Shown here: one piece after another, positions 46,783 to 55,653 of the stretch
How the letters are laid out: every line of letters starts with the position of its first letter
Position numbering within the stretch: the first letter of the stretch is position 1
NCBI GenBank assembly: GCA_024280295.1
Contig: JAJRQK010000039.1
Coordinates: 124,001-188,000, forward strand
Direction of reading: 5' to 3'
DNA length: 64,000 nt
Source of the DNA: Bacteroidota bacterium
Lineage (GTDB): Bacteria; Bacteroidota; Bacteroidia; Flavobacteriales_D; Crocinitomicaceae
Translations under genes and position numbers: made by a program
Notes under the pieces: model-generated
Database searches by the model: none
What the model saw: only the letters and a program-made list of their open reading frames with translations
What the model was told of the DNA's origin: nothing

Positions 46783-47138
46783 TGTTTTCCGTTAAATGAT
46801 TTCACTGCCTGCTCAACTGTCTTTTTTACATTTCCTATGAACACATCCTCTCCGTTTATCATAAAAGGTCGTTTTAAAAAGGTGTATTCTTCAAGCATAT
46901 AATTTCGGTAATCTGCCTCTGTTAGTTGCATCTCGTTCAAACCCATTGAACGAAATTTCATTGCTCTTTTAGAAAATAACGCTTCGTATGAACCAACCTT
47001 TTCTTTCAAAAAATCAAGCATTTTCTCGTCGATTCCACGTTGCTTAATATCTTGCAATTCAACATCTTCTTTCGGATTGATCTCCTTTAGTATTCGTCGA
47101 TTTGTTGAACAAGATGAGAGGTGGTAAATTTTCTTCAT
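46779..47138 (-). CDS. ArsC/Spx-family thioredoxin-fold protein
   Basis: This is a 119-residue protein with the family's N-terminal redox segment IYHLSSCSTNRRILKEI (Cys near residue 10, followed by Arg residues) and the C-terminal block TFLKRPFMINGEDVFIGN. Spx and ArsC share this fold. I cannot assign arsenate reduction, since the pattern is that of the wider family. It lies 5 bases from the gene upstream and overlaps the next small lipoprotein. Confidence 0.82.
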   Translation of the reverse strand: MKKIYHLSSCSTNRRILKEINPKEDVELQDIKQRGIDEKMLDFLKEKVGSYEALFSKRAMKFRSMGLNEMQLTEADYRNYMLEEYTFLKRPFMINGEDVFIGNVKKTVEQAVKSFNGKQ

Positions 47139-47143
47139 TATGA

Positions 47144-48019
47144 TTAATTTCCTTGCATAAATTCATCGTTTCGTTTTCTGTCCTCCTCGTTCGTTTCAAC
47201 AGCAGGACAATTTCCTTTCTTTCTTTTCTTGAAAACGTTAATGATCTTCAATTGAAAAAGAACAGGATAGTATTTTGAAGAGAACCATCTCAATGACGGT
47301 TTTCCTCTATTCCACTCTTGAATACCAAGAATAGGCAATCTGAATCCGGGAATAAAATAAGTTCCTCTTCTCAATTTGAACCGGAAACCAAGGCCATAAT
47401 GTAGTTGAGCCACAAAAGGCTTATGATAGTACGTTCCTGCGGAGAACTGCAAAGCATAAACATTATGGTAATCTGAACTTTGATCATCCGTAATTACCCG
47501 ATAATCGACATTAAATCCAAGTGAATTATCGAGTACTAGTTTCTCCGTTTTTTTAAATGTAACCTCCTTGTGCAAGCTGAACCTACCGTAAGCATAACCA
47601 TTGTAAAACTTATCTTTCCCTTCATCTGTTGAGATAACATTCCCAGCAACATCTGTATAGTTGATCATGGTCTTTTCTTTGCCCCCAAGGTACTTGAATC
47701 CTAGTCCCCAATCAATATAGCTATAGAATTTTTTCTTTTTGGGAAAATGTGCTAACCCTATTTCAACATATACGCCAAATCTCCCTCCAGGATCTGTGGT
47801 ATAATTTCCTCGAGCACTACCATTGCTAAAATCTTCTGAGCTTGTTTTTATTTTGGTAAAAGAATATGCAGGTCCTAACTGAAACTGTAACCCAGTAGAA
47901 CCCAAGTTACGAAAATCACGAGTTCCAAATGCTTGCTTTTTACTTGAGGGGGTAAAGTCACGTTGAGCATAAACCCCTCCCGAAAGAAAAAGTATAGTTA
48001 TTACTATTAAGTGTTTCAT
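47144..48019 (-). CDS. Exported outer-membrane-type protein of the kynurenine operon
   Basis: This is a 291-residue protein with a signal peptide (MKHLIVITILFLSGGVYA) and alternating aromatic beta strands typical of a small outer-membrane barrel (GLQFQLGPAYSFTKIK, GVYVEIGLAHFPKKKKFYSYIDWGLGFKYLGG). I choose the ATG at 48019 because it overlaps the kmo stop as ATGA and yields the signal peptide. The family was not identified. It may serve transport at the outer membrane, but this is only positional inference. Confidence 0.75.
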   Translation of the reverse strand: MKHLIVITILFLSGGVYAQRDFTPSSKKQAFGTRDFRNLGSTGLQFQLGPAYSFTKIKTSSEDFSNGSARGNYTTDPGGRFGVYVEIGLAHFPKKKKFYSYIDWGLGFKYLGGKEKTMINYTDVAGNVISTDEGKDKFYNGYAYGRFSLHKEVTFKKTEKLVLDNSLGFNVDYRVITDDQSSDYHNVYALQFSAGTYYHKPFVAQLHYGLGFRFKLRRGTYFIPGFRLPILGIQEWNRGKPSLRWFSSKYYPVLFQLKIINVFKKRKKGNCPAVETNEEDRKRNDEFMQGN

Positions 48020-49380
48020 AAGCGTTTTGCTATTTCGTTCATTATCTCTTGTGAGTCCCACTGTGATTCAATATTGTCAATTTTCATTACCTCATCCATG
48101 ATGCTCTTTTGTTTCTCTCCGTTTGCCATTGCCTCGCTATATCGAATTTCACTAAACGTAACTTGAGAATATAGCGGCATCCATTTATTCGGATACAAGT
48201 TAGAGAATTTTGATTCAATTTTCTTTCTCAATAGAAATTTCGGATCTGCTACAGAGTCACGCATAATCTTATAATTATACATAGACAGGTCTTGAAGAGC
48301 ATCTCCATCTGGTTTTCTCACTCTACTATACTCCTCAAAAACCGCACCCCAATTTTCACTGTGTTTTTGCATCAACTCCCACATAACAGAGCAATCTTCA
48401 AATCCTCCATTCATGCCTTGACCGTAAAATGGAACAGTGGCATGAGCGGCATCGCCCATCAGAGCAACTTTACCATGATGCCAAGGGTACGACCTCATCA
48501 ATGCTAGGGAAGACAGAGGGTGATCTCCCCATGATTCACCAATTTCTGGCATCATGTCATAGAAATCGGGAAATGTTCTTTGGAAAAAAGCATCTACTTG
48601 TTTAGGTGTTTTTAATTGATTGAACGAATTCTCATCACCATCAAAAGGCATAAAGAGTGTACAAGTAAACGATCCGTCTTCATTTGCGAGGGCAATTAGC
48701 ATAAATCGACCACGTGGCCAAATATGTAATGCATTTTTATCTAATTTATAAGATCCATCTTCGTTAGCAGGAAGTAATAATTCGCGGTACCCATCATCAA
48801 TATAATCTTGCGAGAAATCAAACCGATCTACCTTCTGCATTCCATGATACCTGACTGCCGAAAAAGCGCCATCACAGGCAAAAACGACATCAGCCTGATC
48901 TTCTATAAGTTGATCCGAGCCTTTTTTGCTCAACCAAATTTTCCCTTTTTCAAGGTCAACATCTTCGCATGTATGACTGTACAGTATTTTTGCCTTTCCG
49001 TGCGTTTCTGCGACATTCATCAATAAGGCATTTACACCACCTCTGGAGACAGAATAAATTGCTTGCCCCTCTTTTCCGTAAGGTTGATGTGATAAATCAC
49101 CCTCTAAACTGTGCATTATTCGACCATACATTGGAATGGCAATTTCTCGAACAGCATCACCAACACCAACAGCATCGAGTGCTTTCCAACCACGCATAGA
49201 AAGGGCAAGATTAATGGATTTTCCAGCAGAAATTTCTGCTTTTCTAATATCGCTACGACGCTCGTAAATTGTGACTTGGTATCCCGCTTTTGAAAGGTAA
49301 ACAGCCCACAGAGACCCAACCAGTCCAGCTCCAACAATTATCGCTCGTTTTTCCTTTTCCATGCTTATCGATTTTTCCAT
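48016..49380 (-). CDS. kmo: Kynurenine 3-monooxygenase
   Basis: This is a 454-residue FAD-dependent hydroxylase. It has the N-terminal dinucleotide fold IIVGAGLVGSLWAVYLSKAG and the class A block ALMGDAAHATVPFYGQGMNGGFEDC near residue 300. Family-specific length and arrangement agree with KMO, and kynureninase is two genes upstream. It hydroxylates L-kynurenine to 3-hydroxykynurenine using NADPH and oxygen. It overlaps the upstream small membrane gene by 16 bases; an internal ATG at 49362 is an alternative start. Confidence 0.92.
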   Translation of the reverse strand: MEKSISMEKEKRAIIVGAGLVGSLWAVYLSKAGYQVTIYERRSDIRKAEISAGKSINLALSMRGWKALDAVGVGDAVREIAIPMYGRIMHSLEGDLSHQPYGKEGQAIYSVSRGGVNALLMNVAETHGKAKILYSHTCEDVDLEKGKIWLSKKGSDQLIEDQADVVFACDGAFSAVRYHGMQKVDRFDFSQDYIDDGYRELLLPANEDGSYKLDKNALHIWPRGRFMLIALANEDGSFTCTLFMPFDGDENSFNQLKTPKQVDAFFQRTFPDFYDMMPEIGESWGDHPLSSLALMRSYPWHHGKVALMGDAAHATVPFYGQGMNGGFEDCSVMWELMQKHSENWGAVFEEYSRVRKPDGDALQDLSMYNYKIMRDSVADPKFLLRKKIESKFSNLYPNKWMPLYSQVTFSEIRYSEAMANGEKQKSIMDEVMKIDNIESQWDSQEIMNEIAKRL

Positions 49381-49592
49381 CCTTTTGAGTAACTGGTATC
49401 AAAATAGGAGTTTCGGTGCCTTTCGTTTTTCTTTTTATTGTGAATTCTTGCACTCAATCTCCACATCAGAATTCCACCAATCATAACCGCTACTGTTTGT
49501 AAAGCAAGACTGAAATAACTCGATGAATCGGACATTGCTCCAGCATATTTTGCTTTAATTAATGTTTGTATAGTTAAATCAACTTCGTCCAT
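49365..49592 (-). CDS. Small single-helix membrane protein between kynU and kmo
   Basis: This is a 75-residue protein with a polar N-terminus of about 25 residues, one membrane helix (about residues 28-47, FSLALQTVAVMIGGILMWRL) and a basic C-terminal tail. It begins 35 bases after kynU and overlaps kmo by 16 bases. I do not recognise it. The tight overlap suggests a genuine gene, possibly acting with kynurenine uptake or KMO placement (inference). Confidence 0.65.
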   Translation of the reverse strand: MDEVDLTIQTLIKAKYAGAMSDSSSYFSLALQTVAVMIGGILMWRLSARIHNKKKNERHRNSYFDTSYSKGWKNR

Positions 49593-49626
49593 CTTTTTAT
49601 GATTATTAGTAATACGTTACAAACGA

Positions 49627-50913
49627 TTACTGAATTGCATTTTCGAGATGCTGCCCAAATCGGAAACAATCTTCGTATGAATTATAGAGTGGTGCAGGTG
49701 CAATTCGAATGACATTTGGTTCGCGCCAATCTGCAATAACTCCACTGTTTGTAAGAGCATCAAACAATGCTTTTCCTTGTCCATGCGCCAATATTGATAG
49801 TTGTGCTCCACGTTTAGATTTATCTTTCGGTGTAATTATCTCAAGGGTAGTTCGGTCTGAATGGCGTTCAGAGATATCTTCAATAATTGATTCTAAATAT
49901 GCTGTAAGTTGATCACGCTTTTCTCCAACCCTATCCATTCCTGCCTCAGTAAAAATATCAAGAGAAGCTAAGTGAGCAGCCATTCCAAGAACTGGAGCAT
50001 TACTTAATTGCCATCCTTCAGCACCGTGCATCGGCTTGAAACCTGGTTCCATTTGGAAGCGTGTTTCTTTGTCATAACCCCACCAACCTGCAAATCTCGG
50101 CAAATCCGAATTATCTGCATGTCGCTCATGAACAAAAACGCCAGATACTCCTCCAGGGGATGAATTCAAGTATTTATATCCACACCAGGCAGCAAAATCA
50201 ACATCCCAATCATGTAATTTAAGGTTGATGTTTCCCGCAGCATGAGCAAGGTCAAAGCCAACTGTTGCGCCAACTGCGTGACCAGCTTCTGTGATTGACT
50301 TCATGTCGAATAACTGTCCTGTATAGTAATTAACACCTCCAATCATCACCATTGCCAGCTCATCACCAACTTCAGCAATTTTACTTAGAATATCTTCATC
50401 TCGAATTAAGTGCTCACCTTCACGCGGACAAACCTCAATAATATCTGTCTCAACATTTAACCCGTGAAACTTGACCTGTGATTCTAATGCATACTGATCA
50501 CTTGGAAATGCTTTTGCCTCACAGATAATTTTAGTGCGGTTTCCTAAAGGGCGATAAAACGATACCATCATTAGATGTAAGTTCGTCGTTAATGAGTTCA
50601 TTATAACAACTTCCTCTGGTTTTGCCCCAACAATAGCTGCGGCTTTCTCTGTCAGTTGTTCATGGTACCCAAACCAAGGTTTCTTTGCTAAGAAATGACC
50701 TTCTACTCCATATTTCGCCCAAGCTTCTAGTTCTTCTTGAATATAAATGATCGTTGATTTCGGCTGAAGCCCTAATGAATTCCCAGTAAAATACACAACT
50801 TCGTTATCATGAAAATTTGGAAAGAAAAACTTCTCCCGAAAGGATTTTAGAGGATCTTTTGCATCCATTTCTTTTGCAAACTCTAATGTATTCTGATTCA
50901 TTGTTGAGATCAT
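49627..50913 (-). CDS. kynU: Kynureninase
   Basis: This is a 428-residue PLP enzyme that cleaves kynurenine or 3-hydroxykynurenine to anthranilate or 3-hydroxyanthranilate plus alanine. Landmarks are YFTGNSLGLQPKS near the start, GFDLAHAAGN for cofactor binding, and the PLP Lys in WCGYKYLNSSPGGVSGVFVHERH (about residue 240). The ATG at 50913 or the one four codons later could be used. It heads a six-gene minus-strand run with kmo and has a good promoter box upstream. Confidence 0.95.
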   Translation of the reverse strand: MISTMNQNTLEFAKEMDAKDPLKSFREKFFFPNFHDNEVVYFTGNSLGLQPKSTIIYIQEELEAWAKYGVEGHFLAKKPWFGYHEQLTEKAAAIVGAKPEEVVIMNSLTTNLHLMMVSFYRPLGNRTKIICEAKAFPSDQYALESQVKFHGLNVETDIIEVCPREGEHLIRDEDILSKIAEVGDELAMVMIGGVNYYTGQLFDMKSITEAGHAVGATVGFDLAHAAGNINLKLHDWDVDFAAWCGYKYLNSSPGGVSGVFVHERHADNSDLPRFAGWWGYDKETRFQMEPGFKPMHGAEGWQLSNAPVLGMAAHLASLDIFTEAGMDRVGEKRDQLTAYLESIIEDISERHSDRTTLEIITPKDKSKRGAQLSILAHGQGKALFDALTNSGVIADWREPNVIRIAPAPLYNSYEDCFRFGQHLENAIQ

Positions 50914-50936
50914 TTTAACCCATAATTAGTTGTATG

Positions 50937-50944
50937 CAAAGATA
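50937..50944 (-). promoter_or_regulatory. Minus-7 box of the kynurenine operon
   Basis: The minus strand reads TATCTTTG, a full TAnnTTTG match, 23 bases before the kynU ATG. A TTG box lies near the right distance further upstream (spacing about 21). Confidence 0.6.
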
Positions 50945-51100
50945 GAAATAAGAATTCGATGATTGCAATGAACAGAATCATTGTTTCCACATCACACTGT
51001 TGCATGTATTGTTAATTGATTTTAAATCTATCCTGCCCTCCTCAATCAGATTTTCTATTTTTAGGCTGTCAAGTTATCCACTTGAAAAATTAAGCAAAAG

Positions 51101-52603
51101 GTGAAGCAGTTATTCTCATTCTCGACTTGGGGTTATAAACAATGGCTAATTGTCGTGCTCTGCTTTTTACTTTCGGTGGTAATCCGCTGGCCCAATTTAG
51201 ATCGCCCATTGTCAAAGCACCATGAATTTGTGACCTCAATTTCCCTACGCGTTCTTCAAGCTTGGGAAGATGATGGAATTGCCAATTTGCATTATTCCCC
51301 AGCGATGAATTTTGGAGGAATAGAAAACAAGTTCATTGATAATCACGCGACCTCACTCGGTGAAATGCACGATTCAAAAGGCAATTACTATTACATTTCT
51401 CATCCACCATTTGCTTATATCCTGCCTTATGCCTGTTTTCAAGCTATCGGAGCAAAGGCTACAACATTGAACCTTCAACTTTTTCATTTGCTAGTCAACT
51501 TTTTATGCGTTGTTATTGTGGTATTGATAACACGAACAATTGCGACAGATCCAAAAGTAGCTTTGTTCGCAGGAATCATATACGTTTTACTTCCAGCAAC
51601 ACTTTGGTTTCAAGCAAATACATACATGAGTGATATGCTTGTCCATCTGTTTTTTATGATTGGAGTGTTGCTCTTTCTTAAACTCAAAGAATCAAAGGAT
51701 CACTCACTTCCTCTTTGGGCTCTCTTTTTAGTTAATTTGTTTTTGATGATTTACACTTCATGGTTAGGAGTATTCTTTGGGTTCATTGTTTTTTGTTGGG
51801 CGGTTTTCAAAATAAAGGGTGTCAGACGCATAGGTTTTATAGTTACTTGTTTACTGGGCATTTCAAGTGCATTGTTGCTCACTTATTATCAATATTCTAG
51901 TATTAATGGATATGAAGCATACATAAACCAACTTTCGGAACGCTTATCTATAAGAGGCGGTAACTCTTCAGCTAACACTAATGGTTATTTTTTTACTAAA
52001 CTCAAAGAAATAGCTATAGTCCTTTTTAATTATGCTGTTCATTATTGGCACATCATAGGATTAATTCTTGTGATGATTATCATAGAGCGAAGGAAGAAGA
52101 ACATCTCGAATACTTTATTAAAGTATAGGGCATTTTTAATCATTTCAACCGCGCCTATTCTTGCGCTTCACATAAGTTTACTTAATTATTCCACCCATGA
52201 TTTCACTGTTCTATATGCTAGTGTTTTTTTCTCAATCATAGGTGCAACTGTGCTCATAAGAATTTCAGAGAAGAAGTCAAGGTTGCTTCTAATAAGTTTG
52301 TCAATCTTCAGTTCTTTGAGTTACTATACGGTAAACCTACCTGGGGAATTCTCTATTAAGGGAGATTATTATGGTAGATCTATGATTCTTGGAAACCAAA
52401 TAGGTGCGAATTTAGAATCAAGAGAAGTTGGATTTATGTTGGATAAAGAATTAGACCCAATGGTTATCTTATATGCCAAGCGAAACATTAAAACAGTAGC
52501 ATCATATTCTGAGGCGAAACATTGGATGGAAGGGCATCACGTTACAATTGGACGTTTGTTTTACTATGAGGGGAGGGTTCTTCTTTCAAAAACCGTACAC
52601 TAA
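51101..52603 (+). CDS. Membrane glycosyltransferase (GT39/ArnT-like)
   Basis: This is a 500-residue integral membrane protein with about ten helices. The first luminal loop carries the acidic stretch near SLRVLQAWEDDGIANLHYSP and the block HPPFAYILPY, as in GT39-type enzymes that use polyprenyl-phosphate sugars. The frame opens at GTG (51101) since no ATG precedes the N-terminal helix. Acceptor and sugar unknown; envelope glycan or protein glycosylation is likely. Its end nearly meets a short minus-strand gene. Confidence 0.78.
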   Translation: MKQLFSFSTWGYKQWLIVVLCFLLSVVIRWPNLDRPLSKHHEFVTSISLRVLQAWEDDGIANLHYSPAMNFGGIENKFIDNHATSLGEMHDSKGNYYYISHPPFAYILPYACFQAIGAKATTLNLQLFHLLVNFLCVVIVVLITRTIATDPKVALFAGIIYVLLPATLWFQANTYMSDMLVHLFFMIGVLLFLKLKESKDHSLPLWALFLVNLFLMIYTSWLGVFFGFIVFCWAVFKIKGVRRIGFIVTCLLGISSALLLTYYQYSSINGYEAYINQLSERLSIRGGNSSANTNGYFFTKLKEIAIVLFNYAVHYWHIIGLILVMIIIERRKKNISNTLLKYRAFLIISTAPILALHISLLNYSTHDFTVLYASVFFSIIGATVLIRISEKKSRLLLISLSIFSSLSYYTVNLPGEFSIKGDYYGRSMILGNQIGANLESREVGFMLDKELDPMVILYAKRNIKTVASYSEAKHWMEGHHVTIGRLFYYEGRVLLSKTVH

Positions 52604-52613
52604 ATCAATCGAA

Positions 52614-52721
52614 TTAGCTAAGTAAGTAAGAAACTAAAAAGTATGCTCCTAACCCAACCGCAACTGCGATTACCATTTGGAGGATTTTTCCATTTTTAGC
52701 TTTTCGGTCTTGATCAGACAT
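52614..52721 (-). CDS. 35-residue membrane microprotein
   Basis: This short frame begins with ATG at 52721 and encodes a charged N-terminus (MSDQDRKAKNGK) followed by a single hydrophobic helix (about residues 13-35, rich in Val, Ala and Leu) ending SYLLS. Codon choice resembles its neighbours. It is divergent from hemL and convergent to the GT39-like gene. Such single-helix proteins are often missed. No family is recognised and the coding status is inferred from composition. Confidence 0.5.
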   Translation of the reverse strand: MSDQDRKAKNGKILQMVIAVAVGLGAYFLVSYLLS

Positions 52722-52834
52722 GAATAATGTATTAATGTTTATGCAATATAGTAAACTAAAAGGACAAATACTTTAATCGTTGTCAAACTATCTTCTCTAA
52801 GAATTGTATTTTCGCAATTCTAAAATCAATCCTC

Positions 52835-54142
52835 ATGGAAACAACGACACGCATTAACCGAACCAGTTCAGACTCTTTATTTGAAACGGCAAAAACATAT
52901 TTTCCTGGTGGAGTAAATTCTCCCGTTAGAGCATTCAAATCTGTTGATGGTTCTCCCCTTTTTATGAAAAAAGGAGATGGATGTCATCTATGGGATGAGG
53001 ATGGAAATAAATTCATTGATTTTAATTGTAGTTGGGGACCGCTAATTTTAGGCCACAATCACCCCGATGTTTATTCAAAAATAGTTGATGCGCTGCAAAA
53101 TGGAGCAAGTTTTGGTACGCCAACAGTCTTAGAGAATGAACTAGCAGAATTAATACTATCTCGAAATCCTTACATTGATAAAATCCGTTTTGTGAGTTCT
53201 GGAACGGAAGCAGTGATGTCGGCATTGAGGTTAGCCAGAGGATTTACAGGCAAAAATAAGGTGCTTAAATTTGACGGTTGTTATCATGGCCATGTTGATT
53301 CGATGCTAGTAAAAGCAGGCAGTGGTTTGGCTACACTGGGAACATCTTCTAGTTCGGGAGTGCCAGAATCCTATGCGGCAGAGACGCTCGTTTTACCCTT
53401 AAATGATCTTGACGCTCTTAAAATCTGTTGTGAAACCTACGCTGATGATTTGGCATGTGCCATTATCGAGCCAATTCCAGCAAATAATGGTTTACTTCTC
53501 CAGGAAACGGCCTTCTTACAAGAACTACGTTCTCTTTGCACAGAATACAATGTTTTACTCTTCTTTGATGAAGTAATTTCAGGCTTCAGAGTTGGCTTTA
53601 ATGGAGCTGCAGAAATGTTAGGAATCACTCCAGACATTATCACTTATGGGAAAATCATTGGTGGAGGTCTACCTGTTGGGGCTTACGGTGCCAGAGCAGA
53701 AATCATGTCCTGTGTTTCTCCAGACGGAGCAGTTTATCAGGCAGGAACACTTTCAGGAAACCCTGTTGCCATGGCTGCTGGAATAGCACAATTGACAGAG
53801 TGTGCAAAAGATGGCTTTTATGATGATCAAGAAGAACGAACAAACTACTTCGTTTCTCAAATCAACGATCATGCAAGGGCAAAAGGATATAACTTTGAAA
53901 TTGTAACAGTCGCATCAATATTCTGGCTTTCGTTTGACGGGAAGAAGCGAATTCGCAAGGCGAATCAAATCAACCCTGATATGAATGGTTTTAAAAAGAT
54001 CTTTGCTGAATTACTAGACAGAGGGGTTTATCTTGGTCCTAGTGGATATGAGGTTGGGTTTATTTCTCAAGCCCATACAAAACCTCATTTAGACACAGCT
54101 GCACAAGCCTTTCGAGATTCGTTAGATGTGATTTTTGCTTAA
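52835..54142 (+). CDS. hemL: Glutamate-1-semialdehyde 2,1-aminomutase
   Basis: This 435-residue PLP enzyme makes 5-aminolevulinate for haem in the C5 route. It shows FPGGVNSPVRAFKSVDGSPLF at the start, and SSGTEAVMSALRLARG. The PLP Lys lies in TYGKIIGGGLPVGAYG (about residue 273), and AGTLSGNPVAMAAG follows. Full length. A candidate minus-7 sequence with one mismatch (TATTTTCG) lies about 20 bases upstream. Single gene. Confidence 0.97.
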   Translation: METTTRINRTSSDSLFETAKTYFPGGVNSPVRAFKSVDGSPLFMKKGDGCHLWDEDGNKFIDFNCSWGPLILGHNHPDVYSKIVDALQNGASFGTPTVLENELAELILSRNPYIDKIRFVSSGTEAVMSALRLARGFTGKNKVLKFDGCYHGHVDSMLVKAGSGLATLGTSSSSGVPESYAAETLVLPLNDLDALKICCETYADDLACAIIEPIPANNGLLLQETAFLQELRSLCTEYNVLLFFDEVISGFRVGFNGAAEMLGITPDIITYGKIIGGGLPVGAYGARAEIMSCVSPDGAVYQAGTLSGNPVAMAAGIAQLTECAKDGFYDDQEERTNYFVSQINDHARAKGYNFEIVTVASIFWLSFDGKKRIRKANQINPDMNGFKKIFAELLDRGVYLGPSGYEVGFISQAHTKPHLDTAAQAFRDSLDVIFA

Positions 54143-54172
54143 AGTATCCTGCAAAAATAAACATCACCATTT

Positions 54173-54433
54173 CTAGCTGTCCTCACACGCTTTTTTAAGC
54201 TCAAGGGCTTCTTCACCTGATATTGATTCAAACTCTTTGCAAGCGAGTTTTTTTGCTTCTCTAAGCTTAATCATCTCTTTTGAGTCCAAGGTTGTAGTTT
54301 CATCAATCTTCTCCATAAACTCTATTTGAGCATTATTAAGAACTTCACTTGTGTTAATACATTCACAAAATGGTGTCACTGAAGATTCACAAGCCGCTAG
54401 TCCAAGCATTACAAGAAAAAAATATTTACCCAT
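54173..54433 (-). CDS. Small lipoprotein
   Basis: This is an 86-residue lipoprotein with lipobox GLAAC (Cys near residue 15) followed by a Cys-containing polar helix-prone region (FCECINTSEVLNNAQ) and an acidic end. Four Cys are present in total, and some may pair. No family recognised. It is convergent with hemL and divergent from the aminotransferase gene. Confidence 0.65.
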   Translation of the reverse strand: MGKYFFLVMLGLAACESSVTPFCECINTSEVLNNAQIEFMEKIDETTTLDSKEMIKLREAKKLACKEFESISGEEALELKKACEDS

Positions 54434-54489
54434 TTGGGGAAATTACAAAAAAGGGGCTTCAAAGCATAAATTTATGCTGTTACTAAAAA

Positions 54490-54505
54490 CAGTAAATTTA
54501 CTGTA
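54490..54505. promoter_or_regulatory. 16-base palindrome upstream of the methionine aminotransferase, possible operator
   Basis: ACAGTAAATTTACTGT is a perfect palindrome 20 bases upstream of the ATG at 54526. Its centre TAAATTTA differs from TAnnTTTG by one base, so the site may overlap the minus-7 element. A third half-site TTACT lies 5' of it (near 54481). This layout fits a repressor operator for the aminotransferase/omega-amidase pair. Confidence 0.5.
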
Positions 54506-54525
54506 CTCTGTCAAAAAATCGATTT

Positions 54526-55653
54526 ATGTCAAAATTACCAAATATTGGAACTACTATTTTTTCAGTGATGTCAAAATTAGCTTCAAAACATAAAGCAATT
54601 AATCTATCTCAAGGGTTTCCTAATTTTCCTATTGATTCTCAACTCTCAGAGATTTTAATGACAAAGGTAAATGAAAATGTTCATCAATATATGCCGATGC
54701 CAGGAAGCCCAGAGTTATTAACTCAACTATCAACTTTGATTGAGAAGCAGTACAAAAGAACCTTGAATCCTTCCACAGAATTATTAGTTACAGCAGGAGC
54801 AACACAAGGGATTTTTACCACAATTCTGGCACTAATCGAAAAAGGCGATGAGGTTATTATTCTCGACCCTAGTTATGACTGCTACGAACCATCAGTAATT
54901 CTTGCTGGTGGAACTCCGATTCGACTTCCATTAGATGAAACTTTTCTCCCCGATTGGGAGCGAATTGAAAATGCAATCTCAAATGATACACGGATGATCA
55001 TCACCAATAATCCACACAACCCTTCAGGACGAGTTTGGTCAAGTAATGATATGGTTGTGTTGGAGAAAATAATGAGTGAAAACCCGCAACTTTTGTTATT
55101 ATCTGATGAGGTTTACGAATTCATCACATTCGAGCAAAAACATCTTTCGGTACATCAATATCCATCTATGCATGATAGATGCATAACAGTATCTTCATTT
55201 GGAAAGACATTTCATATCACTGGCTGGAAAATTGGTTACTTGTCGGCACCTGAAAAATTAATGCAGGAAATCAAGAAGGTTCATCAATTCAATGTTTTCT
55301 CTGTAAATAGCATTGCTCAAGCTACTTTAGCTAGCTACTTAGAAGTTGTTGATGTGAGTTCTCTGGGTAAGTTCTACCAAAAAAAGCGAGACCTCTTTAG
55401 GGAGTCAATGTCATCCAGCAATTTTAAACTCTTACCTTGTGATGGAACTTATTTTCAATCAGCATCTTACAAATCTATATCTAGTAAGTCGGATGTTGAT
55501 TTTTGTACCTCATTGACAATCGATCATGGAGTTGCGACAATACCAATTTCCGTTTTTAATCAAGATGCCCGTGATCAAAAAATAATCAGATTCTGTTTTG
55601 CAAAAGATGAAACAACTTTACTTAAAGCCGCAGAAAAGTTATGCAAGATTTAG
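54526..55653 (+). CDS. Methionine (glutamine-dependent) aminotransferase
   Basis: This is a 375-residue fold-type I PLP aminotransferase. It shows NLSQGFPNFPID at the start and GATQGIFTTILALIEKGDEVIILDPSYDCYEP. NNPHNPSGRVW follows, and the PLP Lys is in SSFGKTFHITGWKIGY (about residue 230). This is the methionine/glutamine transaminase K (YbdL-like) subgroup. It overlaps the omega-amidase gene by 13 bases. The pair would recycle ketomethiobutyrate to methionine using glutamine, with the amidase removing ketoglutaramate. Confidence 0.88.
   Translation: MSKLPNIGTTIFSVMSKLASKHKAINLSQGFPNFPIDSQLSEILMTKVNENVHQYMPMPGSPELLTQLSTLIEKQYKRTLNPSTELLVTAGATQGIFTTILALIEKGDEVIILDPSYDCYEPSVILAGGTPIRLPLDETFLPDWERIENAISNDTRMIITNNPHNPSGRVWSSNDMVVLEKIMSENPQLLLLSDEVYEFITFEQKHLSVHQYPSMHDRCITVSSFGKTFHITGWKIGYLSAPEKLMQEIKKVHQFNVFSVNSIAQATLASYLEVVDVSSLGKFYQKKRDLFRESMSSSNFKLLPCDGTYFQSASYKSISSKSDVDFCTSLTIDHGVATIPISVFNQDARDQKIIRFCFAKDETTLLKAAEKLCKI

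Noticed and set aside
51074-51082. DnaA-box-like TTATCCACT upstream of the GT39-like gene.
   Set aside because: It is a single site with one mismatch. There is no cluster of boxes, no AT-rich unwinding region pattern and no dnaA/dnaN neighbourhood.
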